Part shown: positions 38,046 through 50,126 of the stretch, in pieces
Layout of the letters: the number at the start of each line of letters is the position of its first letter
Numbering within the stretch: the first letter of the stretch is position 1
Origin: Paracyclopina nana
Taxonomy: Eukaryota; Arthropoda; Copepoda; Cyclopoida; Cyclopettidae
Direction of reading: 5' to 3'
DNA length: 64,000 nt
Assembly: GCA_019096065.1 (NCBI GenBank)
Contig: JAGUCH010000002.1
Span: forward strand, 15,946,501-16,010,500
The notes under the pieces: model-generated
Database searches by the model: none
What the model was told of the DNA's origin: nothing
What the model saw: only the letters and a program-made list of their open reading frames with translations
Translations under genes and position numbers: made by a program

Positions 38046-39190
38046 ATGGCTGAAGTCGTAAAAAATCAGCCCTATAAAGATGGAGCAATTGCAAGATACT
38101 ACTTCAAGTCGGGACTTTATGGACCTGACAAGTTGAAAAAAACCAAAAAGTTTTCAGATGATGCTGTGGACAAATTCTTTGAAAATAATGCAGTTGTGCG
38201 ACAATTCTATCAAAGACCTCGTCCCAAGAGAAAGGCTATGCATGCCATCACCAGCCAATTTCCACTTCATCGACTTCATTGCGACCTCATTGACTTTAGT
38301 TTTGAAGCATCATTTGCACCGCGCTATGGATTAATTGTGATTGACTGTTACAGTCGTTTTATGATCGTCATTCCATTGAAGCAAAAGGATGCACCACACA
38401 TGATTGAAGCATTTAAAAAAGTATTGTCAAAGTTGAAACCTTATCGTCAACAGCACCCATGCATGAAATCATCTCTTTTCATGTCAGACTCAGGGCTAGA
38501 GTTTAGGGCGTCAACGGTGGTTGGTTATCTCAAGTCACAAGGACATGCCATCACCTACCTGAAATCATCACTTTCAAAAGCAGCTCTAGCAGAGCGTGCT
38601 ATACGAACATATCGTCAAAAGCTAGCAATCCTGCAACTGAAACTTGGGTCACAAGCCTATGAAAAGGGAAAAGGTTGGATACAATTTAACGAAATCATAG
38701 TCACATCTTACAATACGACTAAACATACCGCTTTTTGATCATTTGGCAACTCCTACTGAAGTGTTGACAGACAATACACAATGGAAGAAACAATCCAGTG
38801 CTTTGACCTATGGTGATTTCCTGAAGAATTTGAAGAAGCAGCATCAAGTAGAAAAACAATTCATTGGTCAACTGTGCAATCTTGTAACCTTACTCTAGCT
38901 CACTCTTTGCCAAGAAAAGTGCAAGAACTCGACTAAGCACGGAGGTGTTTCGTATCGTCAAATGTCGATTCAGTAAGGTTGATCCGTCTAAAGATCCAAT
39001 GTTATCCTTACAGGATCTCAACAGTGAATCGATTCAAGGCCTGTTTAGGACTGATGAGATACGAATTATTCCAAAACATTCATTGCAGCACCCAGACCAT
39101 CCTCAATTTAAGTACACTATTTCCAAGGTCATTTCAATAAAGCGGGTTGGACGGCAAACCCACTATAGTGTGACATTGAGTGGTAAGTAG
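38046..39190 (+). CDS. Polinton retroviral-type integrase
   Basis: Starts MAEVVKNQPYKDG. An RNase-H-fold catalytic core shows the DDE pattern: D in LHCDLIDFSF, D in LFMSDSGLEF, and E in ALAERAIRTYRQKL about 35 residues later. A region near 38,945-39,190 (MLSLQDLNSESIQGLFRTDE) resembles the C-terminal domain of Polinton integrases. It inserts the element and makes the 6-bp target duplication. It is present as open blocks. Confidence 0.9.
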
Positions 39191-39579
39191 AAAAGACACG
39201 CCCCCTTACTCGCACGCGCTTTCCCACCCAAACAGCCAGTTGCGCACCAGCATTGGAAAAAGTTGGTATACTTACTAAACACTTGGTATCCAGGTCCCAG
39301 GTAGGGCTTGCCTACCGCACCCGCGAGGAGGAACGGAAGGAGGGCGACGACGGGGGTGAAAATTAGTTTGTTCTAAATAAAATGGGAGGGAGGAGAAAAT
39401 GTAGATCATGCATGCAGATTTCAACTTGTGCACCCAAACTAGGCGACCAGACTCTATCTGTTTACATCTTTTCATACTTTTTTATTTCCAGAATTCCCAC
39501 CAACTTATCGGCGTACAATAGCAGGCTCAGATCTAAAGAAATATCGTGTTGCACCAGGATTGAAAATCTGAATGGTAGG
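39191..39579. other. Polinton spacer between integrase and minor capsid candidate
   Basis: Mixed sequence with no protein I can assign. A GC-rich patch (CCGCACCCGCGAGGAGG) stands out near 39,318. Confidence 0.4.
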
Positions 39580-40553
39580 ATGCCAGCTCCCAAGATACTT
39601 GTAGTGAATTCCTCCTTTGACAAGAGAATTGACTCAAGTCCAAGTAACTTTTCTTTCGACCTACCCAGTCAATTGTTTGATCCCAACCCAAATATTGCAA
39701 CTCGTTTTATGGTTGAGCTAGTAAGCCTAACTGCTTCTGGGCTTATCCATTGTGCCAGTGAAACCGCATTTAATGTACCATATGAAAAAAGAGGACAGTG
39801 TTGAAAATAAGTGGAGCATTAAATCCTATGGCATTCCTGATTGTACTCTCCAGTCTGACAGTTTTGTTGAAAAAGTGAGCAAAGCACTTTTTCCAGATTT
39901 TGAACTTCAAAAAAGTCAAAATGGTCTAACCTATGACTTAGTGTCCTTGTTGGACATCTCATTTTTGAATGAACACGCTCAAATTTTTCTTCGCATGTCA
40001 GCAACTTTAGCCAGTAAACTTGGTTTCATGGCTCCATCACTTCGTCGCACTGCTGCCATCAAATATTGTGACATCATCATCAAAAAATGTGGCTTGGACC
40101 TGGATGCGATTCATCATGCCACCCCACCCCCTGATGAAGTAAAGTGTGACAGTCTCCTACAATATGCTCAGCTAGTTGCCAAGACGCCTGCTGACTTTTC
40201 GATTGTAAAATGTGCTAAATTCAGCCCCAACATTCACATCAATTTGAGTCGAATGGAAATTCACCTTTCAATCAGTGGACAAGAAGACATTTCCTCAAAT
40301 GGTGTATGCAACCAATACTGAACATTCTGGCCTTGCCCTTACAACATCATCTTTGCTAGGGCACATCAGCTTGGCCAAGCTTGATTTTAACTTAAATAAT
40401 TGTTTCACATTCACAAACAATTTTCCCATCAACCCTCTAATTTTAACATCCAAAAGTAACAGAGTGTTTGTCAATCTCTACGACACTTTTGGAAATGCAT
40501 TCCCTTTTCATGACATGGGAGAAACAGAACTTGTACTCAAAGTGTCTACTTGA
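39580..40553 (+). CDS. Polinton minor capsid (penton-like) candidate
   Basis: The N-terminal block begins MPAPKILVVNSSFDKRIDSS with FSFDLPSQL, like the start of Polinton penton proteins (a short strand, LPSN-type loop, then an F-x-V/D-LP strand). Later parts contain SFVEKVSKALF and IFLRMSATLASKLGFM, matching the Polinton pattern of a LA-x-x-LGF helix. It is best read as the single-jelly-roll minor capsid protein. It lies in open blocks; the assignment is by pattern only. Confidence 0.65.
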
Positions 40554-40590
40554 TGTTGTATTGTTTGTGTTGATATACCCTACTTGCATC

Positions 40591-40836
40591 ATGAGTGTTA
40601 ACATGACTGCTCAATCCTTGGAAATACAAGATCAGGAACTTTGCCTCTCATCATCTACTTTACATGACTTGCTTTATTCAATGCTTGGTCTAGTCATTTT
40701 AATATTCCTCAAGTCATTTGTAAAAAATTCCACTTTAGTTCAACTTTGGCCAAGGTCAATCATCCCTCAAGGATCAGCTCAGAGTACTCCAAGTGCTTTA
40801 AATGCAACAAGAGATCAGATGATACAATCAGTCTAG
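40591..40836 (+). CDS. Polinton small membrane ORF
   Basis: An 81-codon frame with one predicted membrane helix (LLYSMLGLVILIFLKSFV) about residues 30-47, then a polar tail. Small single-pass proteins are common in Polintons and their roles are unknown. It could also be chance. Confidence 0.45.
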   Translation: MSVNMTAQSLEIQDQELCLSSSTLHDLLYSMLGLVILIFLKSFVKNSTLVQLWPRSIIPQGSAQSTPSALNATRDQMIQSV

Positions 40837-40876
40837 ATTTGTCCATTAAGAGGATCACTTGACCCTTTTGTAAAAA

Positions 40877-41561
40877 ATGCTAACAGAGAGCTCCATCATG
40901 AAGCATAAAGGCTTTTTGATGGCCTTAGCCTCCAGTAAAAGCGCAAAGGATCGAGTGCTTATTTTAAAAGGCTCTACCAAGATGCAGCTCTTAATGCTTG
41001 CATCATTGATCAAGGCTGTTGTTCGGGCCAAGATCCCCCTCAAGGATCCTGTATCAGCTGCTAAGAAGCTTAGACTCTACAAAGATGCAATTCGTACTTT
41101 TGTGGCAAATGTGCCATCACTTCGTAAAAATGGAAGGTATTTTATTTTTCGACTTACATTCCTTGCTTCATATCTGACCATGTTTCATCCACCAGAGGAA
41201 AACTGAGGAAGCCTTTACCCGTAGCATCATTCACTGTTTACCCCTATTTATGGAAAGCATTGTTGCTGCATTCCCTTTAAAGAGCTCCGACCACCCACCT
41301 ACTCCACCACCACCAGAGCTTCCCCCTCTTGTGCCAGCTGCTCATTCAGTTCCAAAGCTTCCATTGGAGGGTGAAGTTTGTGTAAACTGCAAAGGTGGTA
41401 AAAAGTCTACTTCACAGTCCAGCAGGAAGACCAGTATTGCTTCAGTTGGGAGAACAAAAGCATCTATTTTGGATCAATTGGGAGAAGAGGAGTCTGATGA
41501 CCAGGAAGAAGATACCCAAAGTATTAGCAGCGACGACTTGGCTTCTGCTCAAATCAACTGA
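40877..41561 (+). CDS. Polinton ORF, conserved-type small basic protein with acidic tail
   Basis: The first block is a Lys/Leu-rich helical segment (FLMALASSKSAKDRVLILKG, then KLRLYKDAIRTFV). It resembles a family of small proteins found in several Polintons and adintoviruses (helical, with an L-K-x-Y-K-x-x-I-R core). A second block is Pro-rich, then Ser/Asp-rich (EEESDDQEED). I give no function. Confidence 0.5.
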
Positions 41562-41566
41562 AAACA

Positions 41567-42136
41567 ATGGCAAAACTCAAGCCTACTATTGGTCGTGAGA
41601 TCATCTATGAAGATGATGATGATGAGTTGACTTTTAAAGCTAATGAATTTGAAAGTCCCCAACCTATCACTGTAAAAAAATCAATCAGCAATGAAAAAAT
41701 TCTTGAGTCCACTCGCATTAGAGAGACATTATTTTCAGCAATTAGCAATGTTTCTGAAAAGGCTCGACGCTATGTGAAGCCTCTATTTTTGTACATTTGT
41801 ACAAATGTGGGTGCCATTGATTTTGACAATGAAGGCAAAATTTACTATATGGATAATGCAATTCCATTTTCAAACTTGGGCAAAGTTCTGGAGAACATTA
41901 CCAGCAAAAGGTTTGAGCCCCAAACCTTACCTGGTGAAAAAGCTGTATTGAAAGCTTTGGCCAATGGTGACACAAATGCCACTATTTTACGACTCATTTA
42001 CCCTTGTAAATTAAGGCCATTTTTGAGTAAAGTCCAACGCGAGGCAATTTTACACGAAAAAGCACCCTCCCCAAAAAAGACGAGCTCTCAAAGTCTTAAA
42101 AAACAAAAGCTGTACAAAAGATTGAAAATGTTGTAA
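41567..42136 (+). CDS. Polinton ORF of unknown function
   Basis: A 189-codon uninterrupted frame starting MAKLKPTIGREI six bases after the previous ORF. It has an acidic stretch near the start (YEDDDDE) and a central region with FLYICTNVGAIDFDN and GKIYYMDNAIPFSNLGKVLE. The C-terminus is Lys-rich (PKKTSSQSLKKQKLYKRLKM). It is the last plus-strand gene before the repeat desert. No family was recognised. Confidence 0.65.
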   Translation: MAKLKPTIGREIIYEDDDDELTFKANEFESPQPITVKKSISNEKILESTRIRETLFSAISNVSEKARRYVKPLFLYICTNVGAIDFDNEGKIYYMDNAIPFSNLGKVLENITSKRFEPQTLPGEKAVLKALANGDTNATILRLIYPCKLRPFLSKVQREAILHEKAPSPKKTSSQSLKKQKLYKRLKML

Positions 42137-42350
42137 TAAATAATGATGATCCTAAGCCCCCATTTTTATTATTTAAATGACATGGTCATTTTATGTAGCT
42201 TGATTGCTTCCAGAATGATTCACTTCTGGCTTTTTCTGAGACCTCAATTGGATTTTCACATCCTCCTCATCAGCCCCCCATCACAGCCCCATGGGAGATA
42301 TTCACGTCTCCACTTATATACATTGACCTAAAAAAAAGGAATAGCATTAG

Positions 42351-42354
<4 letters not shown>

Positions 42355-42391
<37 letters not shown>

Positions 42392-42412
42392 AGAGAGAAA
42401 GAGAGAGGAAAT
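42355..42412. repeat. (GA)n microsatellite
   Basis: A nearly pure GAGAGA run with a few GGGA and AAGA variants, inside the Polinton just downstream of its last plus-strand ORF. Confidence 0.95.
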
Positions 42413-42516
42413 GTGTGAAGTTGACAGGGGTTGACAAAGTTGGATGATCGCGTTGCACGTCAAAGTACTGAATATCATGTTACAATCTGTTTCTCTCAAA
42501 AACTAGAGGGTGGATA

Positions 42517-42945
42517 AAAAAATGCACCCAATTATTTTCTGTTCAAAATGCAAAGACGAAGCTTTTCTATTCGTAAATATTTTTTCGAAAAAATGAAAGT
42601 GTTTAGATGAACATCACATTAAAATGCGTTTTTACAATTGTCCCATGGGATCCGAATTCGGCCATTTCCACTCCAAGTAGTGGTTAAGTCAAAAAATGCA
42701 CCCAATTATTTTCTGTTCAAAATGCAAAGACGAAGCTTTTCTATTCGTAAATATTTTTTCGAAAAAATGAAAGTGTTTAGATGAACATCACATTAAAATG
42801 CGTTTTTACAATTGTCCCATGGGATCCGAATTCGGTCGTTTCCACTCCAAGTAGTGGTTAAGTCAAAAAATGCACCCAATTATTTTCTGTTCAAAATGCA
42901 AAGACGAAGCTTTTCTATTCGTAAATATTTTTTCGAAAAAATGTG
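42517..42945. repeat. 174-bp tandem array in the Polinton
   Basis: About 2.5 copies at exact 174-bp spacing (TGCACCCAATTATTTTCTG at 42,523, 42,697 and 42,871). Units end CACTCCAAGTAGTGGTTAAG. It is noncoding. Confidence 0.94.
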
Positions 42946-44560
42946 TTAAAACATCATTGGGTTGTAGCCAGCTGGCTGCTATTGCACGATTTTTTCTTTG
43001 CATGCAAATGTTGTTTACATAAATAAGTGCATGATCACAAGGCAGCCAAATGTAGACAGAGTGTTGCTCTAAGAATCATATTTCACCAGGCAATTGCAAA
43101 ATATTGAACTGGATTATGCAACGATCTTGCTTTCTTGATTATCAACTAAAATCGCAATCAAAGATGGCTCTGATGACCAATTCAAAAAGAAAATCCTATT
43201 CTTGACTTGAATTCGACCACTAAAATGTGGTCAATACTTCCAAGTGATAGTTTTTGATCAACATACAGATGTTTGAGTTTGAAAATGTTAGAATGAATTT
43301 TTCTAACCATCCAAAAAAGTTGCAAATCATTTTCTCTACTTTACAACATTTACAACATTTCATGCCAATGAACGCTCAAAAAATTCTGCTTGTATCCAAG
43401 CTGGGATCTTTCAGTTCCAATCTATAAGACTTGCTTTTGTAGACCAAATGTTGTGCTGATAGAAATCTTATAGGTTGGAAGTGCAGGATTCTGGCTTGTT
43501 AAAAAAATCAAAATTTTCAAAGAGTGACAAGGGTTGTCAAGTTGATACAGGAGTGTTGTGGGGTGATCAAAAACTAAAGGTCTGTCAATTATTTGAGTTA
43601 GTTGAGCCTGCTATTGTTCATTACTTTTTCCCAAATGAGATCATTGTCAAGCCTATCATTATGCACATACACATAGGAGCAGATGGCCGACGACCGTCGT
43701 GGCTCCACTGAAAATCTGAGGTCTTGTCAAGCTTGTCAATTATTTATGAGCATACATTAATTATGCACACGTGTCAATGGGTGATAAAGAACACCTGTTT
43801 GTTAAAAGGATAAAAGAGACTCATTGTGAGTGGCTTCCCTGGAGCAGATGGCCAACGACCGTCGTGGCTCCACCAAAAAATCTGGGCTTATGCAAATGAA
43901 TGAATGACCCCACCATAGTATGTACACAAGTCAATGATAAATGGGGGATTTGGTTAAAAAAGGGGCTCAATAGGAAGCTGCCAACAAGCCAAGGTGGCCA
44001 ACAACAACGATGACGAGCTCCGCTGAGGCCGATGAACTCAAAATCACAGCTAGGACTAAAATTATCTTCTTTGTGGACCTTTTCAATGATCTCAAGTGGC
44101 TGTATCCCTCTAAGTAAAAAGTATGAAAAGATAGTTATCTGAAGTGCTGCTGGTCCATGAAAGGTGGCGAGAGGTGCCTGGAGTTGGGGAAAAGTACCCA
44201 CTTTTCAACCCAATCTTGGAATGGCTAGAGGCTCTGGCACCTCTAGAAGGCTTCATGAGTCAGTTTTGGTCGGATTTTGGGTGCACAAGTTTCACAAAGT
44301 CAAAAAAATACTGCTTACCATCTTTCCGATGGAGCGCGACTTTAACGATTGACGATTTCACGAGAAAAATAATGCTGATTACACAGAAAATATTCGTGCG
44401 CTCTAAAATCCATGAATCATCAATTTTACTCTTGGAAAAATTACTCTTTACTATTTTTTAGCATTCAGAATACATTTTTAAGTCACTTTTTTACATAATA
44501 TTTTTAAAAAAGCAGGGGTAAAAAATGTGTGTGAGGAGCAGCAGCAGCAGCTTTCCATAA
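42946..44560. other. Polinton region without recognisable genes
   Basis: AT-rich sequence with short frames only. GAGCAGATGGCC(G/A)ACGACCG followed by TCGTGGCTCCAC occurs at 43,677-43,708 and again at 43,842-43,874, a short direct repeat of unknown meaning. Confidence 0.5.
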
Positions 44561-44561
44561 A

Positions 44562-44890
44562 ATGTGCGTTTTTTGCCTGTCACTTGAGAACGAAGCTGAA
44601 AATCAAAAAATACATGAAATCATTTTCTCTTTAGAATTTGAAAATGAACAATTCATATTAATGAACTTTTTTCATACCATCGATTCCATAAATTACATCA
44701 TTTTCGCTCATCATAAAAAGGACAAAAAAGCAGCTTTCATTACTATAGTCCATTTTTCGCCAATCACTGGAGAACGAAGCCGAAAATCAAAAAATACATA
44801 AAATTATTTTCTCTTTAGAATTTGAAAATAAACAATTCATATTAATGAACTTTTTTCATACAATCAATTTCATAAATTGCATCATTTTTG
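44562..44890. repeat. Two-copy repeat, about 183-bp period
   Basis: Copies start near 44,567 and 44,750 (GAGAACGAAGC(T/C)GAAAATC, then ATTTTCTCTTTAGAATTTG) and extend to CATAAATTGCATCATTTTTG. It is slightly diverged. Confidence 0.88.
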
Positions 44891-44902
44891 CACTCGTACT
44901 TA

Positions 44903-45806
44903 TGAAATGTATCTATTTTTAATTGGTTAAGGGGTAGTACAGAAGATTATTTGAGCTCTAAAGCTTCCTCTCAACTTGTCCAACACAAATATGTGTCAAA
45001 TGCATACATCTACCCCACCTGCATGGTCTATTTCATTGATGAAATGAAACTAGCCTTTGTTCTGCATAGCAGGAGCAATCATTGAAATGTATCTATTTTT
45101 AATTGGTTAAGGGGTAGTACAGAGAATTATTTGAGCTCTAAAGCTTCCTCTCAACTTGTCCAACGAAAATATGTGTCAAATGCATACATCTACCCCACCG
45201 GCAAGGCCTATTTCATTGTTGAAATGAAACTAGCCTTTGTTCTGCATAGCAGGAGCAATCATTGAAATGTATCTATTTTTAATTGGTTAAGGGGTAGTAC
45301 AGAGAATTATTTGAGCTCTAAAGCTTCCTCTCAACTTGTCCAACACAAATATGTGTCAAATGCATACATCTACCCCACCGGCAAGGCCTTTTTCATTGAT
45401 GCAATGAAATTAGCTTTTGTTCTGTATAGCAGGAGCAATCATTGAAATGTATCTATTTTTAATTGGTTAAGGGGTAGTACAGAGAATTATTTGAGCTCTA
45501 AAGCTTCCTCACAACTTGTCCAACGAAAATATGTGTCAAATGCATACATCTACCCCACCGGCAAGGCCTTTTTCATTGATGCAATGAAACTAGCTTTTGT
45601 TCTGTATAGCAGGAGCAATCATTGAAATGTATCTATTTTTAATTGGTTAAGGGGTAGTACAGAAGATTATTTGAGCTCTAAAGCTTCCTCTCAACTTGTC
45701 CAACACAAATATGTGTCAAATGCATACATCTACCCCACCGGCAAGGCCTTTTTCATTGATGCAATGAAACTAACCTTTGTTCCGTATAGCAGGAGCAATC
45801 ATTGAA
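44903..45806. repeat. 180-bp tandem array in the Polinton (five copies)
   Basis: Five units at exact 180-bp spacing, each starting GAAATGTATCTATTTTTAAT (44,903; 45,083; 45,263; 45,443; 45,623) and ending AGCAGGAGCAATCATT. Differences between units are single bases. There are no open frames of interest. Confidence 0.97.
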
Positions 45807-46046
45807 AGGTTTTATAACACCCTTGTTATGAACTCAACGAGTATGAAAACTCTAGTAAAATAAGTAAATTATTTTTTGGACTACATAACACAGGGATATT
45901 TTTAGTGGGGCTTTTGGGTCCTACAGAGTTCTGTACATTTTTTTTATTTTTTATTTCATTTGGTGCAAGTAGAGACATCCGGGACATGCAATGATTCAAG
46001 TTTATATACATTGATCCAAACATGAGAGCTTTTAGTAATGCAACAT

Positions 46047-47967
46047 TCAAGCAAAATCGACCTTAATTATGAAAGATTTTTTTGTTCTTATGGTTATATT
46101 GACCTCATGGTCATCCTCTTCCTCTTCATTTGAGGTTTGAAATAAATGTTTTGGTTCCAAGTTTTGTCGTTGGATTTTTCGCCGTTTCACAGGCTTGTCT
46201 GGGGCATTGGGTACGACAACTGGTATGGGGGAAGGGAGAAAAAATGGCCTTTGGTTGAACAGTCTCAATGGTGTGGAATGAATAGGCTCGTGTTGAGTAG
46301 TCAAAACAGAGTTGGTTTTTGAAAAAGCTCTGTTCAAATCGGTGGAGACCTCAGAGTTGGTAGGTGTTGGAGGAGCATAGGAGACATGATGATTCACTTG
46401 CTGTTGCTGCTGTTCATTTGTCATGTCAGCTAGGGACTCTTGGGGAGCCAATTGGGCATTCTTCTTATTCACAACATTTGATGTCTCTTCCCCTTGATCC
46501 ACTGCAGCATCCGAGACCTCATCTGCAAATACAGTCAACATGACTATATGGTCTCTTAACAATAAAAAACACTTACTTAGCCATAAAGACTTGATTTTTC
46601 TTTTTAATCGCATCTTGAGCGTGTATTGGTGGTAGGTTGTGAGCTCAATCCCAGGAATCTCTGGTTGGGTAGTTGGACCAAATTTTGAAGCCTTCAAGTC
46701 TTCATAATAAGTGGCGATCTTGTCTTCAGCTGGTGGCCCTACACTGTAGACACTTTGGTCGAACATGTCAGCATTGTCAGCATCCATGGCTAGATCCTTT
46801 GAAGCTGCGATGGTGCGGATGATGTCCAGATGGGCTTGGTAGAATTGTAGGGCGGATGTTTTGCCCATACATGCCAAGGTATTGTTGTAAAAGTCAAATA
46901 AAATGTGTATGTTCTTGCACAAAATTATCCATTTGAGCTCAGCTTTTTTTTCTTCAGAAGTGGTCTCGTCCTCGATGCCGACATAAAAGCTAAAAAATAA
47001 TGAGAATAAATTGACTGAACATTTTTACAAAAACCCTGATTTCTTACTTGAATCTAAACAGTGCATTAAAACACACAGTCTTGAGACTCTTCAAGGCATC
47101 CATCATTGTGGGGTCATCTTTGCGGGGATGCAAAAAATTGGCAGCATTTTCAATCATATTGAAAAAATGACTTTTGTGGGCTGGTGCTGCTTCATATTTC
47201 TTCCTTATAAAGGTAATGAAGTGGTCTTCATGGAAAAAATGCTCAATGATGCCCAAAGGAAAATCGTCTTCCACATCCAATTCTCGTTCCTCACGTCTGC
47301 AACAAAGAGACACATTGAAAAAAACCTTTCAATTATTTTTTTTTGACAATGGTAAATGTACCGGTAGTCTTCATCAAAGGGGAGATGAAACATGGATGAC
47401 AAATCCATCAGGTTTTCTGGTCGTTGAAGGACTGAGTTGGCCACAAATTCATCCAGGATCAGAAAAAGGTGCTCCAAAGAGGAATCTCCAGAAAAGGCCT
47501 CCGAAAAATTTAGAAACATCCGCGGTAAATTGGCCATGAAAATGGCAAAATCAAGGCTAGTCAACATGATGGCTGTGCCTCTCTGAACAAATTTATTATT
47601 TGTTAGGGCAAAAAAAGCCTTGTCATTGGCTGGTTCAGTTTTGATCTAAAAAGTAATGTCATGATAAAGAAATATAATGACTTCTTTGCTATGATCCAAA
47701 ACTTACACTGAAGCATGGTTGCGGATTATTGCCACTAAATGTGATGAAGAAACTTCGATTTTCGGCCCCTTCCTTCAGCCGATGGGTCATCAAGTAATTG
47801 GCCGCCTCAACCAGTTCATGAGACGTTATAATGTCCAGGAACTTGTCCACACTGATAATCAACTGGTTGGCACTGGACTTCTTGGGGTAGAGTTTAACAT
47901 TTTTCGAAATTTTCACAATGTTGACACCAATCAACGTGTCGTCAAAAAGAGGACCTTCTTTAGCCAT
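46047..47967 (-). CDS. Polinton minus-strand block of unknown ORFs
   Basis: Several minus-strand open blocks follow one another. They contain a start-like MAKEGPLFDDTLIGVNIVKI (near 47,967), helical segments with aromatic residues (MLTSLDFAIFMANLPRMFLN), and a later Ser/Gln-rich region with Glu-rich end (TSNEEEEDDHEVN). The pattern suggests one or two larger proteins in open blocks. I do not recognise them. Confidence 0.5.
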
Positions 47968-48867
47968 GTTGAGGCACTGGTAGCAAAAGTTGGATTGACT
48001 GTGCTATGTGTAGAGGTGGAGCTGTGAGGACTCTTCATGTAGCCAATAGCTGTGACTCGAGGGGGGGGATTTTGACACCAACCATATGGCCACCAGCACC
48101 AGCTGCTTTTTTAGCGTCTGACGCGCACCATGCGGACCTCGCGTAGCGCGCCACACTAGCGTGATGCTTTCCTCACTCACAACACCAACTGTTTTTTAGC
48201 AGCCGCCAGCTCCGTGCAATTGCTGAACACCACGCGAAAAAATTCGTTTTTTTTTTCGCTCCAACTAGCGTGATGCTTTCCTCACTCACAACACCAACTG
48301 TTTTTTTAGCGGCACCGCGCAAAAATTCGTTTTTTTTTCAACCCATTTTTTTTCATGAAAACAACTTGACGCCAGCCAAAACAACAACAACACTAGCTGT
48401 TCTGCCAGCCGCCATGTGCGGGCCGGAAAAGCGCGAAAATTTGAATGTTTTCAAAACAATTTGACATGGTGTTGATTGTGCAGAGCCCGCTTAGACTGAA
48501 AATTCCACCCTTATTTTTTTACCTACTACAAGACAGGATATTATTAAACCAAAAGTAATCGATTTATTTTGGACCATTTTTTTGTAGCCACAAAAAAGGT
48601 CCCCTTTATTCATAACAAAATATGAACCTATAGGGGGAAAATTATGTAGACTTTGATGTGAGCTCAGATTTTTTGTACTTTATTACTATGTACACATATT
48701 TACATGGAGCACTAGGGGAAGATGGTTGTGCTTTTCTAACGGAAAAATTGATTCACACATACACAACAGAAGAGTGAAATGAACATATGGTGAAATAATT
48801 GAAGAAAATTCAGTCATGACATTACAAAAGTGTAGGAAAAATCCCATTCACCATTCCTCACATTTTT

Positions 48868-49778
48868 TTAATGCATACAGTTCTCAATTGAAGACAAAAC
48901 ATGTCTAGTTGGAGGTGGTGGATGGGGATACTCAACGTAGCGAACTACTTGGCTTGGAGCATTAGCTTCAGCAATGGTAAATTGTCTTGCTTCATTGGTC
49001 ACCCTCGACATGGTAGGATCCATTTTTAAAGGCAACACATTGGTTCGTGTATTTTCCAGGTAGCGAACCATTGGTCGCTCACCAATAATACCAGGTGACT
49101 TTGGGGGTAAATTTGTAGGAGCAGATAGGTTGGGCTCATTTGTGGAAGTGCTTAAATCCATGGAAGTTGCGCAAAAACACGTCTCCACAAAATTGGCCAT
49201 CAAGTCAACTGATTCATTGGCTGACAACAACACATTGCCTCTATTTATAATAGAGGGTAAAACAGGCTTTTTTAGGGAGCGGATATGATGAAAAATTTAA
49301 AACATACTTTGTAAATACAAGCTTGTTGTTATCAGCTTTCCTGAGACTCTTCAAAAACATGTTCTTGTAGCCTCTATAAGCAGTCACAGTGAGGATAACT
49401 TTTCGCGTTGAAGTTTCCTCTACCACACCATAAAACAATTGGGAGTTGTCAGCAAGCTCAGTTTTGGGATCAGACAAATTGCTGCTCCTCAGGGCAACTG
49501 GAAGTGTTTGCAGTAATGAGCGCATTCCACCAAGTGAGAGATAAATGTACACATCATTTTTCTTGAGGTTTCGTAGAACAAAGAGGTTGGTTTGCTCATC
49601 GTACTCTAACAAACAAAAAATACAAGTGAATGGTTACAGGGCATTTTTTTTTTTGCTCAATGGAAGCTTTACCGAGCATTGAAAATTTCAAGTAAAACTT
49701 TTTCACCCTTGATGTCGAAGTTGGTAGGGATGGAGAGGCTTGGGTTTCATCCTCAGTTGTTGGCATGAGATGATTCAT
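48868..49778 (-). CDS. Polinton minus-strand ORF block near the right end, unknown
   Basis: Three neighbouring open blocks start with MNHLMPTTEDETQASPS at 49,778. They include VYIYLSLGGMRSLLQTLPVA and a Pro-rich end (PHPPPPTRHV). No domain was recognised. It is the rightmost gene inside the terminal repeat and mirrors the outward-facing arrangement at the left end. Confidence 0.5.
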
Positions 49779-50126
49779 GATTGTAGCAAATTGTTGAGTG
49801 CCGTTGATATTTTTTTAAAACGTTGTTGCATATAGTTGATGAGTGTGGTTTTTTTAAAAAAAAAAATTAGGTGGTCGAGTATGGTTATTGTTGTTTTTAT
49901 AATTCCCCCTTTTTAAATCTACTACAACTTTCCCCCCAGAGTTTACTTTGATAACTGAATAGGGAGGTCGATATTACAACTATCCACCAATGGGCTGTAA
50001 GTCCATTTGCTCAACCTAGGGAATGGACCACTACAGCTGCCGCATTCCACGCCTTAAACTTTGTGTACCGTACCATTCCCCCCAACCGCTTAGGGGGGAG
50101 CGACACTTCTCGCAACCTCTTTGATA

